From the NCBI RefSeq assembly GCF_040807025.1, contig NC_090956.1, forward strand, positions 5,940,517-6,004,516: DNA of 64,000 bases, in the 5' to 3' direction. This DNA is from Struthio camelus. Lineage: Eukaryota > Chordata > Aves > Struthioniformes > Struthionidae. The notes below the pieces were generated by a model. The model was given only the letters and a program-made list of their open reading frames with translations, was not told the origin of the DNA and did no database searches. Of the stretch, positions 47,601 through 61,379 are shown piece by piece. The position numbers and the translations under genes were made by a program. How positions within the stretch are numbered: the first letter of the stretch is position 1; each line of letters begins with the position of its first letter.

Positions 47601-50600
47601 TCTTGAAATGTTAGGAATTTGGCTAGAGGGAGCATTTGCTGTCCTGTTATCTATGGAAGTATAATGCCAGGCAGAAATGGTATTCTCCTTGTAAGATTTT
47701 TAGTTCTAGTAAGACTTGCAACTAATACGGAAACAAGACTTCATGGTATTTTCTACTAGCACCTTCATATTTCAGATGCAGATTGAAGGCATCACTTTCT
47801 GTTAGTCTGAATAAAGGTTTCCACGTACAACCCTGATCGGTAGATGAGAGTGTCCAGTTGCCTAAGAGTAACAAGCTGTGTACAGTGTTTGACAAATAGG
47901 AGTGATCCTTCTTTTGGGAGGATCCCTATTTAGGCTGACCTAGACATGGCCTCCCCTTGTACTTGCAGGTGTTGTGTTAAGTGTTTCGCTGACACTCTGT
48001 GTTATGTTGTAGCCTTGTAGGTGAGGGACTGTTATTTTCAGTATGGTCAGCTTGTGAACGTGAAGTCTGGGAACTGTGTCCATGCCTTGCCTAATACTGA
48101 GGAGTTGCTGGCACGTGCAGCGATGCCTGTGACGTGCTTGGAGAACAGGAGAATGGCACGCAGATGATGACCACGCGTGGGAGGTGGCTTGACAGTGTAC
48201 TTTGACCCCAGTCACATTGTTCTGCCCTATGGTATTTAAAACCCAGAACATCTGGAAGAATTCTGTCCTGCAGTGTTAGCATAAAGGTTGGTATTCAGAA
48301 GAGTTGCAATGTCTTAAAGATCGTAAGATATGTTGATACTTTTGAATGCTTTAATTTGAAGTGCATAAATGTAAATGGGCTTACTTTCATAATTAATCAA
48401 TGTGGGAGTGAATTTTTCTTAACACTTCTTTGCTAGAGAACAGCAGAAGGATCTAGGTCTTGGGTATGGCTTGAAGTTTTTGTCTTTTCAGTTTCAAAAC
48501 AAACGCACACCTCCAAAACAAAAACTCAAACAAAAAAATAAGGATATCTCTGGAGGATAGCGTGAACTGACCGACGTGTCTAAATATGAACGATGGAGCT
48601 CTTCCCAAGGGCTCTTCTTTGGGTGCTTTTATATTTGCTTTGGAGTGGTTAGTGTCTTGCCATGCCTTTTTATTAAAAATTGATGTTAACGTTGTTGTTG
48701 ATTAGCAACTAAGAGTGGGTTTGGTTTTTTTGTTTGCTTGTTTTAATGCATCGCCAGTCCACCTGACACCACAAGAGTGGTCTTCTAGGAGGCAGTGTTT
48801 ATATTCTAGGAAAAACCTTTGAAGACATGCACAGCAATTCAGATTAAGTTTGACATAGCTTTTTACATAGCTTCTTTGGTGTTTCTCAGGGGTGGTCAGG
48901 CTTTTCAGAGGGACAAACCTGAGTTGAGAAATGATAGTATTAATGGAATTCCTTACATAGCAGGTCCTTTATAAATCCAGGTGAGCCACCTCTGTGCCTA
49001 GAGAAATCACTGAAGATAGGAGCAAAAAAGGAGAGCAAGCTAAACCTAGAGATCAAATGCTCCACTTGCGTAAGAATTATCAATAGTTTGGGGTGCTAAG
49101 TTAGTCCTGGTGGTGCCTACAGTGATGAACTATATGAAGTATGACAGGCTTTTTGTTTTAAGCCTGCCTGGGTTTTGGGACATGAGAGGCTGATTTTTGA
49201 GCTGACCTCCAGTTAAAAGACTTGAAAAGACAGTCTAAGCACTTCAGCTTGTCCAACTTGATTAGATTTTATCCAGAGTTTGGTTGAATTTGTGGACAAG
49301 ACAGTGAGAGGCAACGTGGCTGTCAATGAGGAGAGCAATCTTTTGAGGGGAAATTCTCTAGAACGGTAGAACAGCGCAGTATCCCAGAGGGTAGAGCTTT
49401 TTAAAGTTCACGTATTAGCATTAGAATTCCTTGATTTAGTTACAGGTTTTTAGTATGAAATTCTTGCTGCTGTGCCATGCACGTTACTAGCTTAACACGT
49501 AATTTGCATGGTGTATACTTTCATGAACCTGGGTTGTGGCTTGAGTCTATCCTAAATGTGGATGTTTCCCCCCTCCCACACCTCTTAACTGTTACCAGAG
49601 TAGCCTTAGCCCCTGGGATCAAGGAAAAGCATTGCTCCTCAAGCGCAGCAGCAAAAATAGACTTGGTCACTCGGGTGGAGTCGTATTCGCTGTGCTTTGT
49701 TACTCTGGCAGGTTAAATCGGATAGATGACCACCTCTGGATAGCTTACTCAGATAACGAATCTTAATATTTGTGTAGTGGATATCAAAGTCAGACTTTCA
49801 TTTGAGATTTTAGGGATTTATAGCTTCTTTGTAAGATGAGACAAGAATGAAGAAGAACCTATATTATTATTATTATTTTTGTTTTTCAGAACAAGGGTAA
49901 ATGAGAGTAGGCGAGTAGGCAGTGTAGCTGTTTCAAAGCTTACCTTTCTTTTGCTGGCTCTGTTGTAACAAAAGTACAGCCTTGCCTACAATTAAGGCAA
50001 TGTACCAGTGACATATTGATTGCTTGAGCCCACTGAGAACAAGCCTACTCAACACAGTGCTGAGTTGCCAAAGCCTTTTTCTTATGGTGTTCTTGTTTTT
50101 TTTTCTGTTGCAAAACGTTCAGCGGTGATGCTGAAGTAGACAAGAACATCTCTGGCACCTTCGTGCATATTTGCTGCTGTTAATGTGGAAAGCAGTACTT
50201 TGTGTCAATACTGGAGAGATCCCACTTCTTAACTATGCTTCATACCTCCCTTCTGTAGAAGTGAAAGCAAGTTGATGTAGAAATAACCATGACTTACAAA
50301 CTTGAAAACTATGCTTGTATAAATGATTATGAACGGTTGTGGCTGCTGCTTTTAAATAATGAGCACATCTAATCTTTAGCCGTCTGCTTATCAAAGTTCT
50401 CCAGCACTAGTTTTGTTGTGCTTCAGTCAAGGAAACTAACAAAAGATGTGGCTGATTTTCAAATGAATTTGTACTCTTAGTCCCTAAAGCTTTTTAGATG
50501 TTTGTAGTACTGGGTATGCTGGCTGTATCTGCCCCTTCTCTGACAAGAATGTGCGTGGTGAAGGCACTCTATTTCTTATCTTGCTTGGAGCTTTTTTCCC

Positions 50601-53132
50601 TCTCTTTGGTGAGATGACTATTGCAGAAAGGGCAGAGTGCGGAGGGAAATCTGTGGCTTGTGTCTTTAGGATCTTTAAGCCTATTCTTTGCTCTATCACC
50701 AACAGAGCTGGCAGCATGGATTGCTTGAGGGCCTTTCATTTCAGTGCAGGCTTTGGTCATCAGGAGTCAGACTTATCTGTTTGACTCTATGCTAGTGTTT
50801 CTCATCTGCTTCAGTGCAGTCTGATCTACTGGCCCAGCTGGTGGACATGCAGTTGTGAGGGGGGGGGGGAGGGCAAGAGGGGAACAGTAAGATAAAACAT
50901 AGCTATTTTTTCAGTGGTTTGGCTTTTGGGTTAAAAATAGATGTTCCAGGCAGCATAAACAAAGCATTGCAGTAATTGCAGCTGTGCAAATGATGCCGAA
51001 GGGGAGAGATACTATTACTTTTCTACCCTCTAGCGTGGTTTTTCTTGGTTATTGGCTGGTAGAAAGGCAAAGCTGATGACAGTATGGTGTATACTAGACT
51101 CCTGAGGTTTGTAGCGGTTAGATCATTGAAAAAGAGCCGGAGGTGCGTACGTTCATCTGTTGTTCTGCAGTACCTTCTTCTCACTGTCCCAAAACTTGCT
51201 TCTTCCTCAGCCATGTGCTTGTAGTTTACCTGTGATCTTAGACTAGGCTGCTAATACAGGCCTTGATGGTAGCGAGTGTTAATGCATTCATAACGCTACC
51301 CTGAGACCTTGCTGTGGCTCTTGGTCACCAGTTTTCAGTGGCCGGTTTGGTCACTTAGCTGTTAATCTTGGTTTGCTTTCTTTCAAAAACAGTGGAAATT
51401 GGGCTATCTGTTTTGCTGTTGAGCTTTTAATCATCTTCCTTTCATTAATTCTACTTCTCCTAGCTGAGAGCCAGCACTGTGTGACCAAATGCTGTCTGCT
51501 GTAGTGATGACTGGTTTAGAAACTCCCTTCACCTGTGTGTACTGGGAAGCGGGGCAGCTGCGTTAAGGGTGCCCTTTGCTTAGCTTCAGCTCTCTCTGAG
51601 TGCAGTTTATTTCAAGCGCAGCAGGGGGGACAAATGATTTTTGAGTCTGCTGAAAAAACTGCACCTTTCTCCTTCACTGCTTGGAGCCTGCAAAACAGAT
51701 CAGCCTATCTACATTTCAGTTCTTTATCCAATTGCAACATATTTTTTTTTTTGGTCTTATATCATGAGATTAATTTCTTACTGCTCCATCTAATGTTGAT
51801 TTCGTTTAGGAGGTTGTGCTAGAGGAAAGCTATCCTGTTTTGAGATATGGGAGATGTCATGCTCAGGTGTTAAAAGTAGTTTTCCTCCTCCACATCCCTG
51901 TCATATTTCATTACCTGTTTTGTGGCTGTGGTGATGGTAAGCCCAGCCACTGGATCAGGTAATTTTCCACATTATTCCAATTTCTGTACTCTCTCCTGCT
52001 TCTCGTTTTGTGAGAAGCTTTGACCTTTCTTTGTGAGTGTCAGTGTGGTCTTGGACCCTAGAAGGGAGCCCTTTTTCTGGGGAAGTTGTGCTTGGATAGC
52101 GCGCTCAATTGTGACTGTTTTCTCTCTTCCTTGCCTAAATTAACAGAGTGAGACATCTACAAGGGCAGCACTGATGCTGGGGAGTGCTGCTTTTGAGGAG
52201 TATTAGTACTTTGTTAGTGGCAGTACTTGTCTGACCTTTTGTCAGAGCAAGCACGAGGGCACAACTTACTCCTTCCCTCCCCGCTATCCTTTGTTTCTAC
52301 AATATCGTCTTCCCACTTGCCAGGGAGAGGCCAAACTGCAGAACGAGGTAAAGATGGGATCATCCCGTCTTGTTTTTGTTGAAATAACCTGAGGTGGCTG
52401 CTGTGCATCGACCCCATCATTCATTTTCTGAAGTCCTGCTAGCTTTGGCTGTCTCTCAGTGATTGACCTCTGGTGGGGGAGAGATCGATACTGTGATTAG
52501 CTGGAGAGCTGAGGCACTAGCTGTGCTTGTCACGCTTTGCTTGTGGGCATGCGGAGGAGGGGTTGAGAAGGGAGCTCTCATGCGTGCTGCCAGCCTCCCA
52601 CCTCCCCGGCTCGTTGCTGTGCAGCTCTGGAAGGCGTCAGCCAATGAGAAGCACAAGCATCAAGGCAGTTCGGCTCACCGAATAACTCCTGAGGTGCCTT
52701 GTTTTCCGTCTGAAGCATTTAGCTTCTCCATTGCTTCCTCCTTCCTTCCATGTACCTCTCCTTTTCTGCCCTCTGCTGTTTCCTTGTCTGGAGAAGGCGT
52801 GTGAGGGATAACATCCATGCTATTGAGTCTCTCATTCAGTCTCAAATTGAACTTGCTATATTTATTACATCTGCAGAGCAACTCTGTGCTTTTTGGTACA
52901 AGAGGAGATCTGTCTGTCACTTTTTCATGCTTTGTGATCATGTGAGGTGGTAGGTCATACAGCTGGAGGCAAACCTGAGCTCTGAAGGTTTGTTCTTAGC
53001 ATAGCCCTCTAAATAAGCTAAAAATACTCCTAAAATGGGGTCATCAGCCATGTCACATGCAACTGTCCACTAGTACGTGCTGGCGTACATGCTGTATAAC
53101 TGCATAATGATTTGGACCCCCCCAACGCAAGG
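38614..53132. other. TTYH3 intron 1, middle
   Basis: AT-rich intronic DNA without recognised genes. It includes three TAATTAT repeats at 41978-41998, a 17-bp tandem motif (tattctttccttggct) at about 46489-46525, a near-perfect palindrome at 46728-46762, an ATT run near 49862-49878 and a G run near 50858-50869. A 188-codon open frame on the - strand (45591-46157) has no recognisable family. Confidence 0.6.
46728..46762. repeat. 35-bp near-perfect palindrome
   Basis: A 17-base arm tgtattgtgttgacatt, one central G, then its exact reverse complement aatgtcaacacaataca. This can form a cruciform or, in RNA, a 17-bp hairpin with essentially no loop, so intramolecular folding would require a few pairs to open. 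Confidence 0.95.
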
Positions 53133-53562
53133 GAAACGTTGACAAATTGGAGCGTGTCTAGAGAGGGCTGCTGAGGTGGTTAGAGGGGAGGCTGGGGGAC
53201 CTGGGACTGTTCGGCCTGGAGAAGAAGGTGAAGGGATGTGAACAGCCTTCCCCTAGTCAAAGGAGCAGCTTAGAGAAGATGGTGTCAGACTCTTCTCAGA
53301 GGTGCACAACAAAAGGACAAGAAGCAACAATCATGAGTTACAACAGGAAGTGGCAATTTAGCATAATCACACATGAAAGTCTTCTCCATAGTGCTAAGCC
53401 TCAAGGAGGCTGTGGAATCTCTGTCCTTTGAGGCACTCTTGAAACCTGCCTGGGCAAGGCTCTGAGCAACCTCAGCTGACTATTGAAATAGCCCTGCTTT
53501 GAGCAGCAGGTGGGACTACACTGACCTCCAGAGGTCTTTTCCAGCCTCCCCCCCCCCCCCCC
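53133..53562 (+). mobile_element. Truncated CR1-type LINE, 3' end
   Basis: The order of short blocks follows the 3' region of CR1 retrotransposons: attggagcgtgtctagagag, then a block like ctgttcggcctggagaagaa, then caaggctctgagcaacct, and finally gacctccagaggtcttttcc near the 3' end. Substitutions and small indels are numerous, so this is an old, 5'-truncated copy without coding capacity. It ends in a C15 run (53548-53562) instead of the usual short octamer repeat tail. CR1 is the main LINE of birds and other reptiles. Confidence 0.85.
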
Positions 53563-56500
53563 AAAGATTTTGTGGGATCTGTGAAATTGAGGTTTGTCTC
53601 TGAAATCTGGTAGGAGAAGATGTTGACTTAGTGGAGAGAATACTATACAACTGAAGCTTTAAATGTGCATCTTTAACACTTAAGGAAATTAATCTTTCAG
53701 GATGCTGCATATTTTCAAGTTACTGAGAAAGGAGACCAGACAGCCATGAATGCTCCTTGGCTTGCTGAGTGAAGCCTGAACTATGCTTTGCTTTCCTAGT
53801 TAGGCTCCCCCTGCTCCCCAATTAGTTTGATCTCTGTTTAAAAAAGTATGCTTTACCTTCACATCCACATATTCTTCAGATAGTCCTTTCAAAATATATT
53901 GACTGCATCTCCAGATTAGTAAGGAGTAAAACAAGCGTTCTTATTTTATCTCTGACTAATAAAGTCCAAGCAGGTTACAATGTAACTGTAATGAAAAGCT
54001 AATCACCAGCCTCCTGTACCCTCTGGGATCCCAGGAGGTTATTGGAACAGCACACTGGCCCAGTTTCGCTTCCTCGTGTGTGCAGTGAATGGATTTTTTT
54101 GTTTTGTTTGCTGTTTTAAGCGTGACTCTTTATAAGCTAGTTTGCTGGCTGGCTGCTATGTGTATGGCCAGCAGCTGACAAAATGACTTTGGAGGGTGAA
54201 AGCAACCTAAGTAGTTTAATAGGATTTAGCTCTGTCTACACTGGTCTGCCAGAGCATGTTATAAACCACTTTAGTGGGATTCCTTCTTTAAATATAACCA
54301 TGACATCAGTGTAGGCAGAACCTCTAAAAGAGCTCTGGGAGCTTTCCTGTAAAATCAATCTCAAAATGCTGCTCAGAAGAATTAATGAGTGAATGCCTAT
54401 GCAGGAACTTGAGTTCTGGGAGGAATCCTACCAGAGTTGCTCTCCTGAGCAGGATTTAAGGATCTCTGAAGGAGGGCTGTGTGTGTACTAGCTTACATCT
54501 TAAATACTTTGATTACTAGCGTAGATGCATCTGTCTTGGGAAAGCAGAGCAGCTAACAAGAAATCCTGTTGGGACAACGTGGTGCAAATGCCTGCCTCTT
54601 TCAACTGATGTAACTATTAATACTGCAAAATAGCCCAATACGCTACATATTCCCCACACTTGGTCATAAAAAAAAGCTAACAATGAGGCGTATTTGTCCC
54701 TGAACACCTGGTATAATACCAGTACACCACTGGGCTTTGATGACTTTCAACTTTGCAGGCAAGTGAGCTATAATAGAGATAAACAGCTTTGCGTAGTTGA
54801 AAGGAGCCCATTCCCTCTCTTCCCCCTGCCATGCTGGGAAATGGAGGAACTGTGCACTTTCAAGTCTGAGCAACTCTTCTCAGAGTGCGGTGGCTTCTCT
54901 AATGCATGCTGTGGCACTGTATTTAACTCGTAACCACAACTTTTATTTATTTTTTTTAATCTATATGTGCATTGACTGTTACCTGTTGCTTTCTTTTCAT
55001 GAATGGCATTCAGGACATGAATTCAAAGCAAGGTCCCCTTTTTTAACAGCATGACAACTGAACAGCAGAAGTGGAGTGGCAAATCATGTGTATGCTGACC
55101 ACTTGCCAAAACGCTCTTCTGGAGGGAATAGCATCTGACTTCATCTTGGTTGCTGAGAAGACCATCTGCAGCTCCACACTGCTTAATGGAGGAAGCTGTA
55201 AAGAAAGCATCTCTATTCAAACAGTATTTCCCTTCAGTATAGCTGCCGGAGGCCCTAATCCCTTCGCAGCAATTGGCGAGGAGCCTGCATGAGGCCTTTC
55301 TTAGCTCTGTAGCTCGCCTTACAGAGGCTGCAGTGCTGAGAGGAGAAGTGGTTAATGAGGCTCCCAGTCTTGTCAGTGGTGCAGAAACACAGGCTCCAGC
55401 TGTGACTGTGGTGGGTCTTGGCTGTCTTGGATAGTTTTTGATCTGCTTCCTCTGTTAGTCTCGCTATGTTTTTTTTTTTTTTCCTGGGTTTTAAGGTTCC
55501 CAATAGTGAATATTGATTGTCCTTGTCCCTGAGGTTTTCTGAGAGCTTTTTTTATTTTTTTTAAGGGCAACCCCCCCCCCCCAATAAAACAAATAAAAGC
55601 AAAACAAAAACCACCAGGCACACCCCCCTCCCAACCCCTAAAAAACAAAACCAAGGAAGACTCAGGTTGGGAATGTTTCCTGCACGTGAATGAGTCTTTT
55701 TTTCTGGGGGAAGGAAATGCATGGCTTCTTAGGTTGAGGGAAGAGATTTCCTCCTTTCTTACCCCAATTGTAGTAGTCTTCAAAGAGGAAGTTTGGAGTG
55801 AATTTATGGTGAGCAGAGGAGTGCTGCACTTGTTTGTAGTCAATAGTCTGTGGTTAAATGGTGTGTTTGCATTGTTTGTGCAAGGAGGTCAGTTCAGTTC
55901 TACAGTCAATAGATAGGTCAGAGGTCTGTGTTCCTCTTTTTCCAACTTGTAGGGCAAAGTAGCTGTCCCTAGGGGATATTGTGCCTCTCCAGTTCTTTGC
56001 AGCTCCTCTGCATGACAGAGATACTGCATTAAAGCTGACTTTAAATAGAAATATTTTAAGGTTGATGTCAAACGGAAAGCTAGAGGTAGGCACAATGGGC
56101 TGTGAGTTTTTAAAGATCTAGGGCTTGTCTGCCTTTGATTTTGCTCTTTATCCCTTTGCTGAGGTCAGCCATCAGGGTAGCTATGCCAGTGCAATTTGCT
56201 AATGTAATCACCAGTGCTGTTCCTCTCACCCTGTTATAGGCTTTATTCCTATTCTGAACTCCAATAAGTTTTTGTTCTGCAAAGAGCCATTTGGCCTGCT
56301 TTGGCTGTGTAGACAGATGCCTGTAAAGCTGAATGGGGCAAATATCAGTGCAAAGCAGTGCCCCATTTTCTTTTGTTTTTGTTCCACTTCTCACTTTCAG
56401 TTCTGCAAATTGGCTTCAGGTTGCAAACTGAGTACAAACTGGACTTGGATCTCAATGTTAAATATACCTGAATAGCTTTGATCTAGCCTGTTCACATCAC

Positions 56501-58960
56501 TGAACCATAAACTCTAAAGCCCAAGTATAGCAACTTTTCTTGTCCGTTCAATGCTAATAAAAGCACTTTATGAAGCTACTTGAGTTAGATTTGTTGTCTT
56601 GGCCAGGAGAATATCCCTTTTTTCCCTAATTAGATTTTTTTTTTCTGTTAACTCAAGTGCCCCTCTATGCCCAAGTGTGCACTAGAGCTTCTTTGTTATA
56701 CTAGAAAATGGTTCAGCTTGTGGCTTAATCATTTTCCTAATAGCTGCTGTTTAGGGAAGATCTCTTCATGATGCTAATGATATGAAATAAGTTGTATACA
56801 TGTTAATAGGCATGTTAAGTTGCCTTTCAGGTCAACATTAGTAACAGTTTGATATTGGAGTTTCCATTCCAATTTGGAATCTCTCAAATTATATTGCATC
56901 ACTTTTATGTTTCAGTGCAGCAAATGTTATACTGACTTTATAGTGTACAGCAGTGGATATATGGCAGAAATCTAAGACATAAATGGGATTAAAATGGTCT
57001 CTGCAGAAATGCTGTCATTCAGAATTTTCTGGGCAAGACTTCACTCTGCAAATAATTCAAGCATGCAACCCCACTGGCCCAGCAATGATCACGTTTCCTA
57101 GATTTGTTTTAAAAATATATTTATCTCTTAGGTTGTCTTACTTTCTGTTTTCCTGTGATGTATTTTTTCATAATCCTTCTGATAGCAAACGCTACTAATT
57201 CCTTGTTTCCAGTTATAGTTCTTTATTTTAAAAAAAAAGTAATCTTTACAAATCTGTTGAGTCTTGTCATAAGCTATAGTTCTCCCCTGAAAAATCTCCT
57301 TTAAAAATAGGTTTATATGGTAGATCTGAGTACACACTGAAATAAATTATTTGCACACAGTGCTTGAGATCAAAGGTATGATGCTGCCTTTTTGTTAGTC
57401 CTGTTGAGCCACTTCTCCTCACACTGAGCAAGTTTCCTCTCCTCTTTGTGCCCGATCAGCATGCTGTACCAAATTCTAGTTACAGTCCTACCAAATTATT
57501 TGGCGGTGGAAGGTTACAGTGGTGCCATTAAAGGAATGTGATGTTGTATAGAGCCTCATACTGGAAAAATGAAAGAGCAGGCCTGTCCTAACTTTCCAGA
57601 ATCATTTTGGTCCAAGCGTGGTTGTTAAAAATTTATCTTCTGTTAAAATGAACTCCTTTCACATGGAAACTGTGGAAGCAAATCTGGAAACTCAGTGTGA
57701 TGATTATTATTATTTTTTTTGGTCACATGGAGTTTACAGGGAAGTAGCATTTGAACAGTTTTCCTTTTGGCTGCTTTGATATATCTGCGTGTCATGAGAT
57801 GCACAGAGAAGATGCCAAAGGAGAGGCCTGATTGGAAGAATGCTCGTGCTGCACAGCTGTGTGTGCTTCGTACACAATTGAATACGTATGCTATTAAAAC
57901 GCTTGAAAGAATATCCTCTGTGTCCAGTGAAACTCCTCAAATAACGTATGCGGTGTCACTGAAGACACTCCAGCAAGTTTGAAATATTGCAAAATAATGA
58001 CAGGAGCAAGCAGAAACACTTATCTACAGCTGTCATAATTACAGAAACACTGCCATCCCTGTTGATGGGATGGGCTACGCTGTTGATGGGTTGATGTTGC
58101 GTTTGGACTAAGTTTCCACAACTGGGAAAAGTTTTTGTTTTCCGTTCCACATAGGGATGGCTCTGCTCATTTCCTCTCTTCTCCTCTCCTTCCCCTCCTC
58201 TCCCAATGCTTTGTGTATCCTTTTCCAAATAGAAATGGTATGTGAAAGCCTCTCACGAGGAAGATTGATGGCTGCCCGCTAATGGAATATTGCACGCTCC
58301 ATGCAGCTTGCAGCACCCTGCCCATGAGGCCTCTTCTGCTCTGGAAGCCAGAGCTGAGGGTTGAACTCAGTGTGTTCAAGCTCTGTAGTGGTTAATCTTT
58401 TCTGATTTGGTTAGCTGTTATAAGAGGAGATGATTAAGCAGGCCAGGTAATGCTGCTGTGGTTCTAAATATCATGTTTAATCTTCACAAGGGCTGTGCCA
58501 TTCCCTATGCAATCCTGGAAGGGGCAGGCTTTAAGTCCTATGGAGGAACAGGAGAGTTGTGGAGAAGTGCATGCGATCATCTTTACTGAAAGGTCCTACC
58601 TTTGCACAGAACTCTTGAAATTCATAGGAGCAGTATGAATACTTGAGTTTCAAACCCTATCTAATAAAAAACAGGAACAGCTAAAAGGAGCTGATAAAGC
58701 AGACTGCTTACAGCTGGAGTCTGGAAAGAAAATCCTTCAGCTTATAGTCCACTCCAGAGTGTGCATGGTCAGGTCAGCACAGATGCATAAAAATGTGATA
58801 TTCCAACCCTTTGCTTAGGATAGACACAAATGAGGGGGAGGTTTTTCTCTAACTGAAGTGCATTGTCTCTGAGAGCCCACTTAACCAGAAGGGGAAGGGA
58901 AGAAAGAAGGGAAATTGGATTAAGTCGCTGGGCTTCAGGCCTAAGCGTTTCCTGCCATAT

Positions 58961-58988
58961 CCCCCCCCCCCTTTTTTTTTTCTCTTTT
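58961..58988 (+). repeat. Homopyrimidine tract, C11 then T10
   Basis: Twenty-eight uninterrupted pyrimidines: eleven C, ten T, then ctctttt. It has the same C-to-T layout as the tract at 61338. Confidence 0.9.
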
Positions 58989-61337
58989 AAATACCAGTAC
59001 TGCCTAGGTCACGTGTTCAGCTGTACAAGCATACCCTTGTCTCTATCTGCATGCAACAGGCAACTTGGCAATGCTGCATCTTGCCTTCAGGGAGTTGCAG
59101 GCCAGCAAGAGCAGAGCTGAGCTCCCGCAGCAGAACTGCACATGTGGAATAGTCTTGGCAGGGAAGTTTATACAGCACTTGGGCTTGAGCCAGGTAATGC
59201 AGGCAGCGCTTGCTTATTCCTGAGTTGTAGGAGCATTAAATTCATACTTCTGTTATAGCAGAGGGTTTCTTTCCATTATCCAGTTTGCTGGAAAATTACC
59301 TTGTGAGGAGATTGGGTTTTAAGACTTTAATGGATGATACAGCTTTCTAAGCAAGGAAAAAAAGCCGCTTTTAAAAGACCTCGAGTGGAGGAACCAGTGT
59401 CGGGCAGGAATGTGTGAGCTAATCTGCTGTGGGAAAGGAATGTCTGGTGAAATTGTGCAGATCTGTCATGGAAGCGGGTGGCAAGCTGAGTGTGGACACA
59501 AGAAACACGGGAGACCCACTGAACTGTTTCAGTTATCCTTTCGGTGCCCTTCCCTTTAGTAGTCCAAATATTTATTTGAGTCTTTTCTTTTAAACGAAAT
59601 TAACATCCAGTTAACTTTGTCCAACTGAGAATATTAGGGAAGGGTAAACCTCTAAGGCTGAAGGCCTGTTCCCAAGAGGATTCCTTACACGTTTTGCAGG
59701 TCTGGGATTTTGAGCAAAGACCTGCATGAACACTGATGCATCTATTTTTTTAGAGCCCTGGAAGGGAATTTGCAGAATCCCCAGAAAGGAAATCCGCCTT
59801 TTCAGTGAGAATGCTCATTTGACAAGTTGCCAGTTCTGAGCTAAGCCTCATTTAATAAAGATTTAGTCTGTGGGGACCTGTCAGTGGAAACTGAATTTGG
59901 TGAGTGTCTCATTCTTTTCATCACCGTAGTGCACAGAGGCTTTCAGCCAGCATTATGGAGAAACTAGGGATAAGAACATCCACTTTAGAGGAACCCCTTA
60001 CCTCTGGGAATATTTCCTTGCTGTGTAAGATGGAGATTGCCGAGTTGGTAATAGCTGAGGGAATAAATGGGTTGTTATTTTACTTTAACCCAATAGGACT
60101 CCAGTGTTCACTGCTGATTAGCATGGCTTAGATCTGTGTTTCTTGGCAGAAAAAAATCCAGCGCAATTGTTGGTCAAATCCTTCGTACTAGATGCTTTCA
60201 AACTTTCTTTAGTTTGGGTTGTGATATGAGATGCTCTAATGAATGCTAGCAACTGCCCCTCTGTAACCTGCGGAAAGTGAGGAGCGTAGGCTTATCTGCA
60301 GTATATGTTCAACCACAGCTCTTAACAGGGCTCTGGTGATGACTGTGTTGTTTATTGGTTATTGTAACAAACTAGACATCAGCAAGGAGGCCTCTTTTTG
60401 GCCTCTGCGCTGGTGGCTTCTGTGAATTGGATCAAATATGAAGACCATGTTGAAAGTCTTTAATTATAAAATGAGGGATCAGAATGTTAGTATGGAGGAA
60501 ATGATAAGTTTTTAATCAACCTTGCCTTGTTCTCACATATTGCCTGCGCAAGGGCACTTGAGAAATTAATCTGAATTAACTGAAGGAATAAATTCAAAGC
60601 AGATAAGTTAAACCACTTGAAATGCGCTAAAGTCAATTAAACTACGTTGAGTTAAAGCCATTCTAGTTAAAGTATGTTAAACCCCTATGTGAACACTCAG
60701 TAATTAAAGTAGCCTTAGTTCACAGCTGTAATATCAGCTAACTTAGGAATGCCCCTTCCTGTGTAGATAGTGTCTCAGTATTGCAGAAGCTAGCCTGTTT
60801 ATGTAACCTACCTGGTTAAATAGGTTTGAGCAATCTAGTCATGTTAGGAGATGTTTCAACTGTTGTGTTCTCATGTCTAGTGAGGTAGTAACCTTTATGT
60901 GATTTAAAAAAAAAAAGACATAATCCTTGGCATTTTCATTTTCCAGAAACACTATCAATAACCTGAAGAAGCTCAAGGCAAAATGTTGGCCTGTATCACT
61001 GCTCCAGTGCGGACTTGCTCTTAATACGTGTATCTACAATCTACTGCACTTTCTCACAGTATGCTTTTTCTGGGAGATGTCTGTATAAGTAGATGAGACC
61101 GTGGAACCTGTACGCTGTTTCCATGGTGTTCTTCCTTGCTGCCGAGGGATCCTTAATGAAGGAGAATACATCTCGGTACCGTGGGAAAAGGCTCTTCCAC
61201 AACATGTTTCCTGCCCAGCCTTACTTCTCTACTGTGTTGAATATTGTAATTGGCCTGGGAAGGCCCGTCCCCCAGGCAGGGGAAATATGGATGGTTTAGT
61301 GCTAAGATCAGGCAGTGGTTTCCACATCCTTTCGCTG

Positions 61338-61379
61338 CCCCCCCCCCCCTTTTTTTTTTTTCCTCTCTCCCCTCTCTCC
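61338..61379 (+). repeat. 42-bp homopyrimidine tract, C12 T12 then CT-rich
   Basis: Forty-two uninterrupted pyrimidines: twelve C, twelve T, then cctctctcccctctctcc. It explains the Lys/Gly-rich open frames on the - strand here (around 61153-61527), which are not genes. Confidence 0.92.

Noticed and set aside
55373..55843. 156-codon - strand frame
   Set aside because: It crosses C-run, A-run and T-run low-complexity DNA, giving Lys- and Gly-rich filler.
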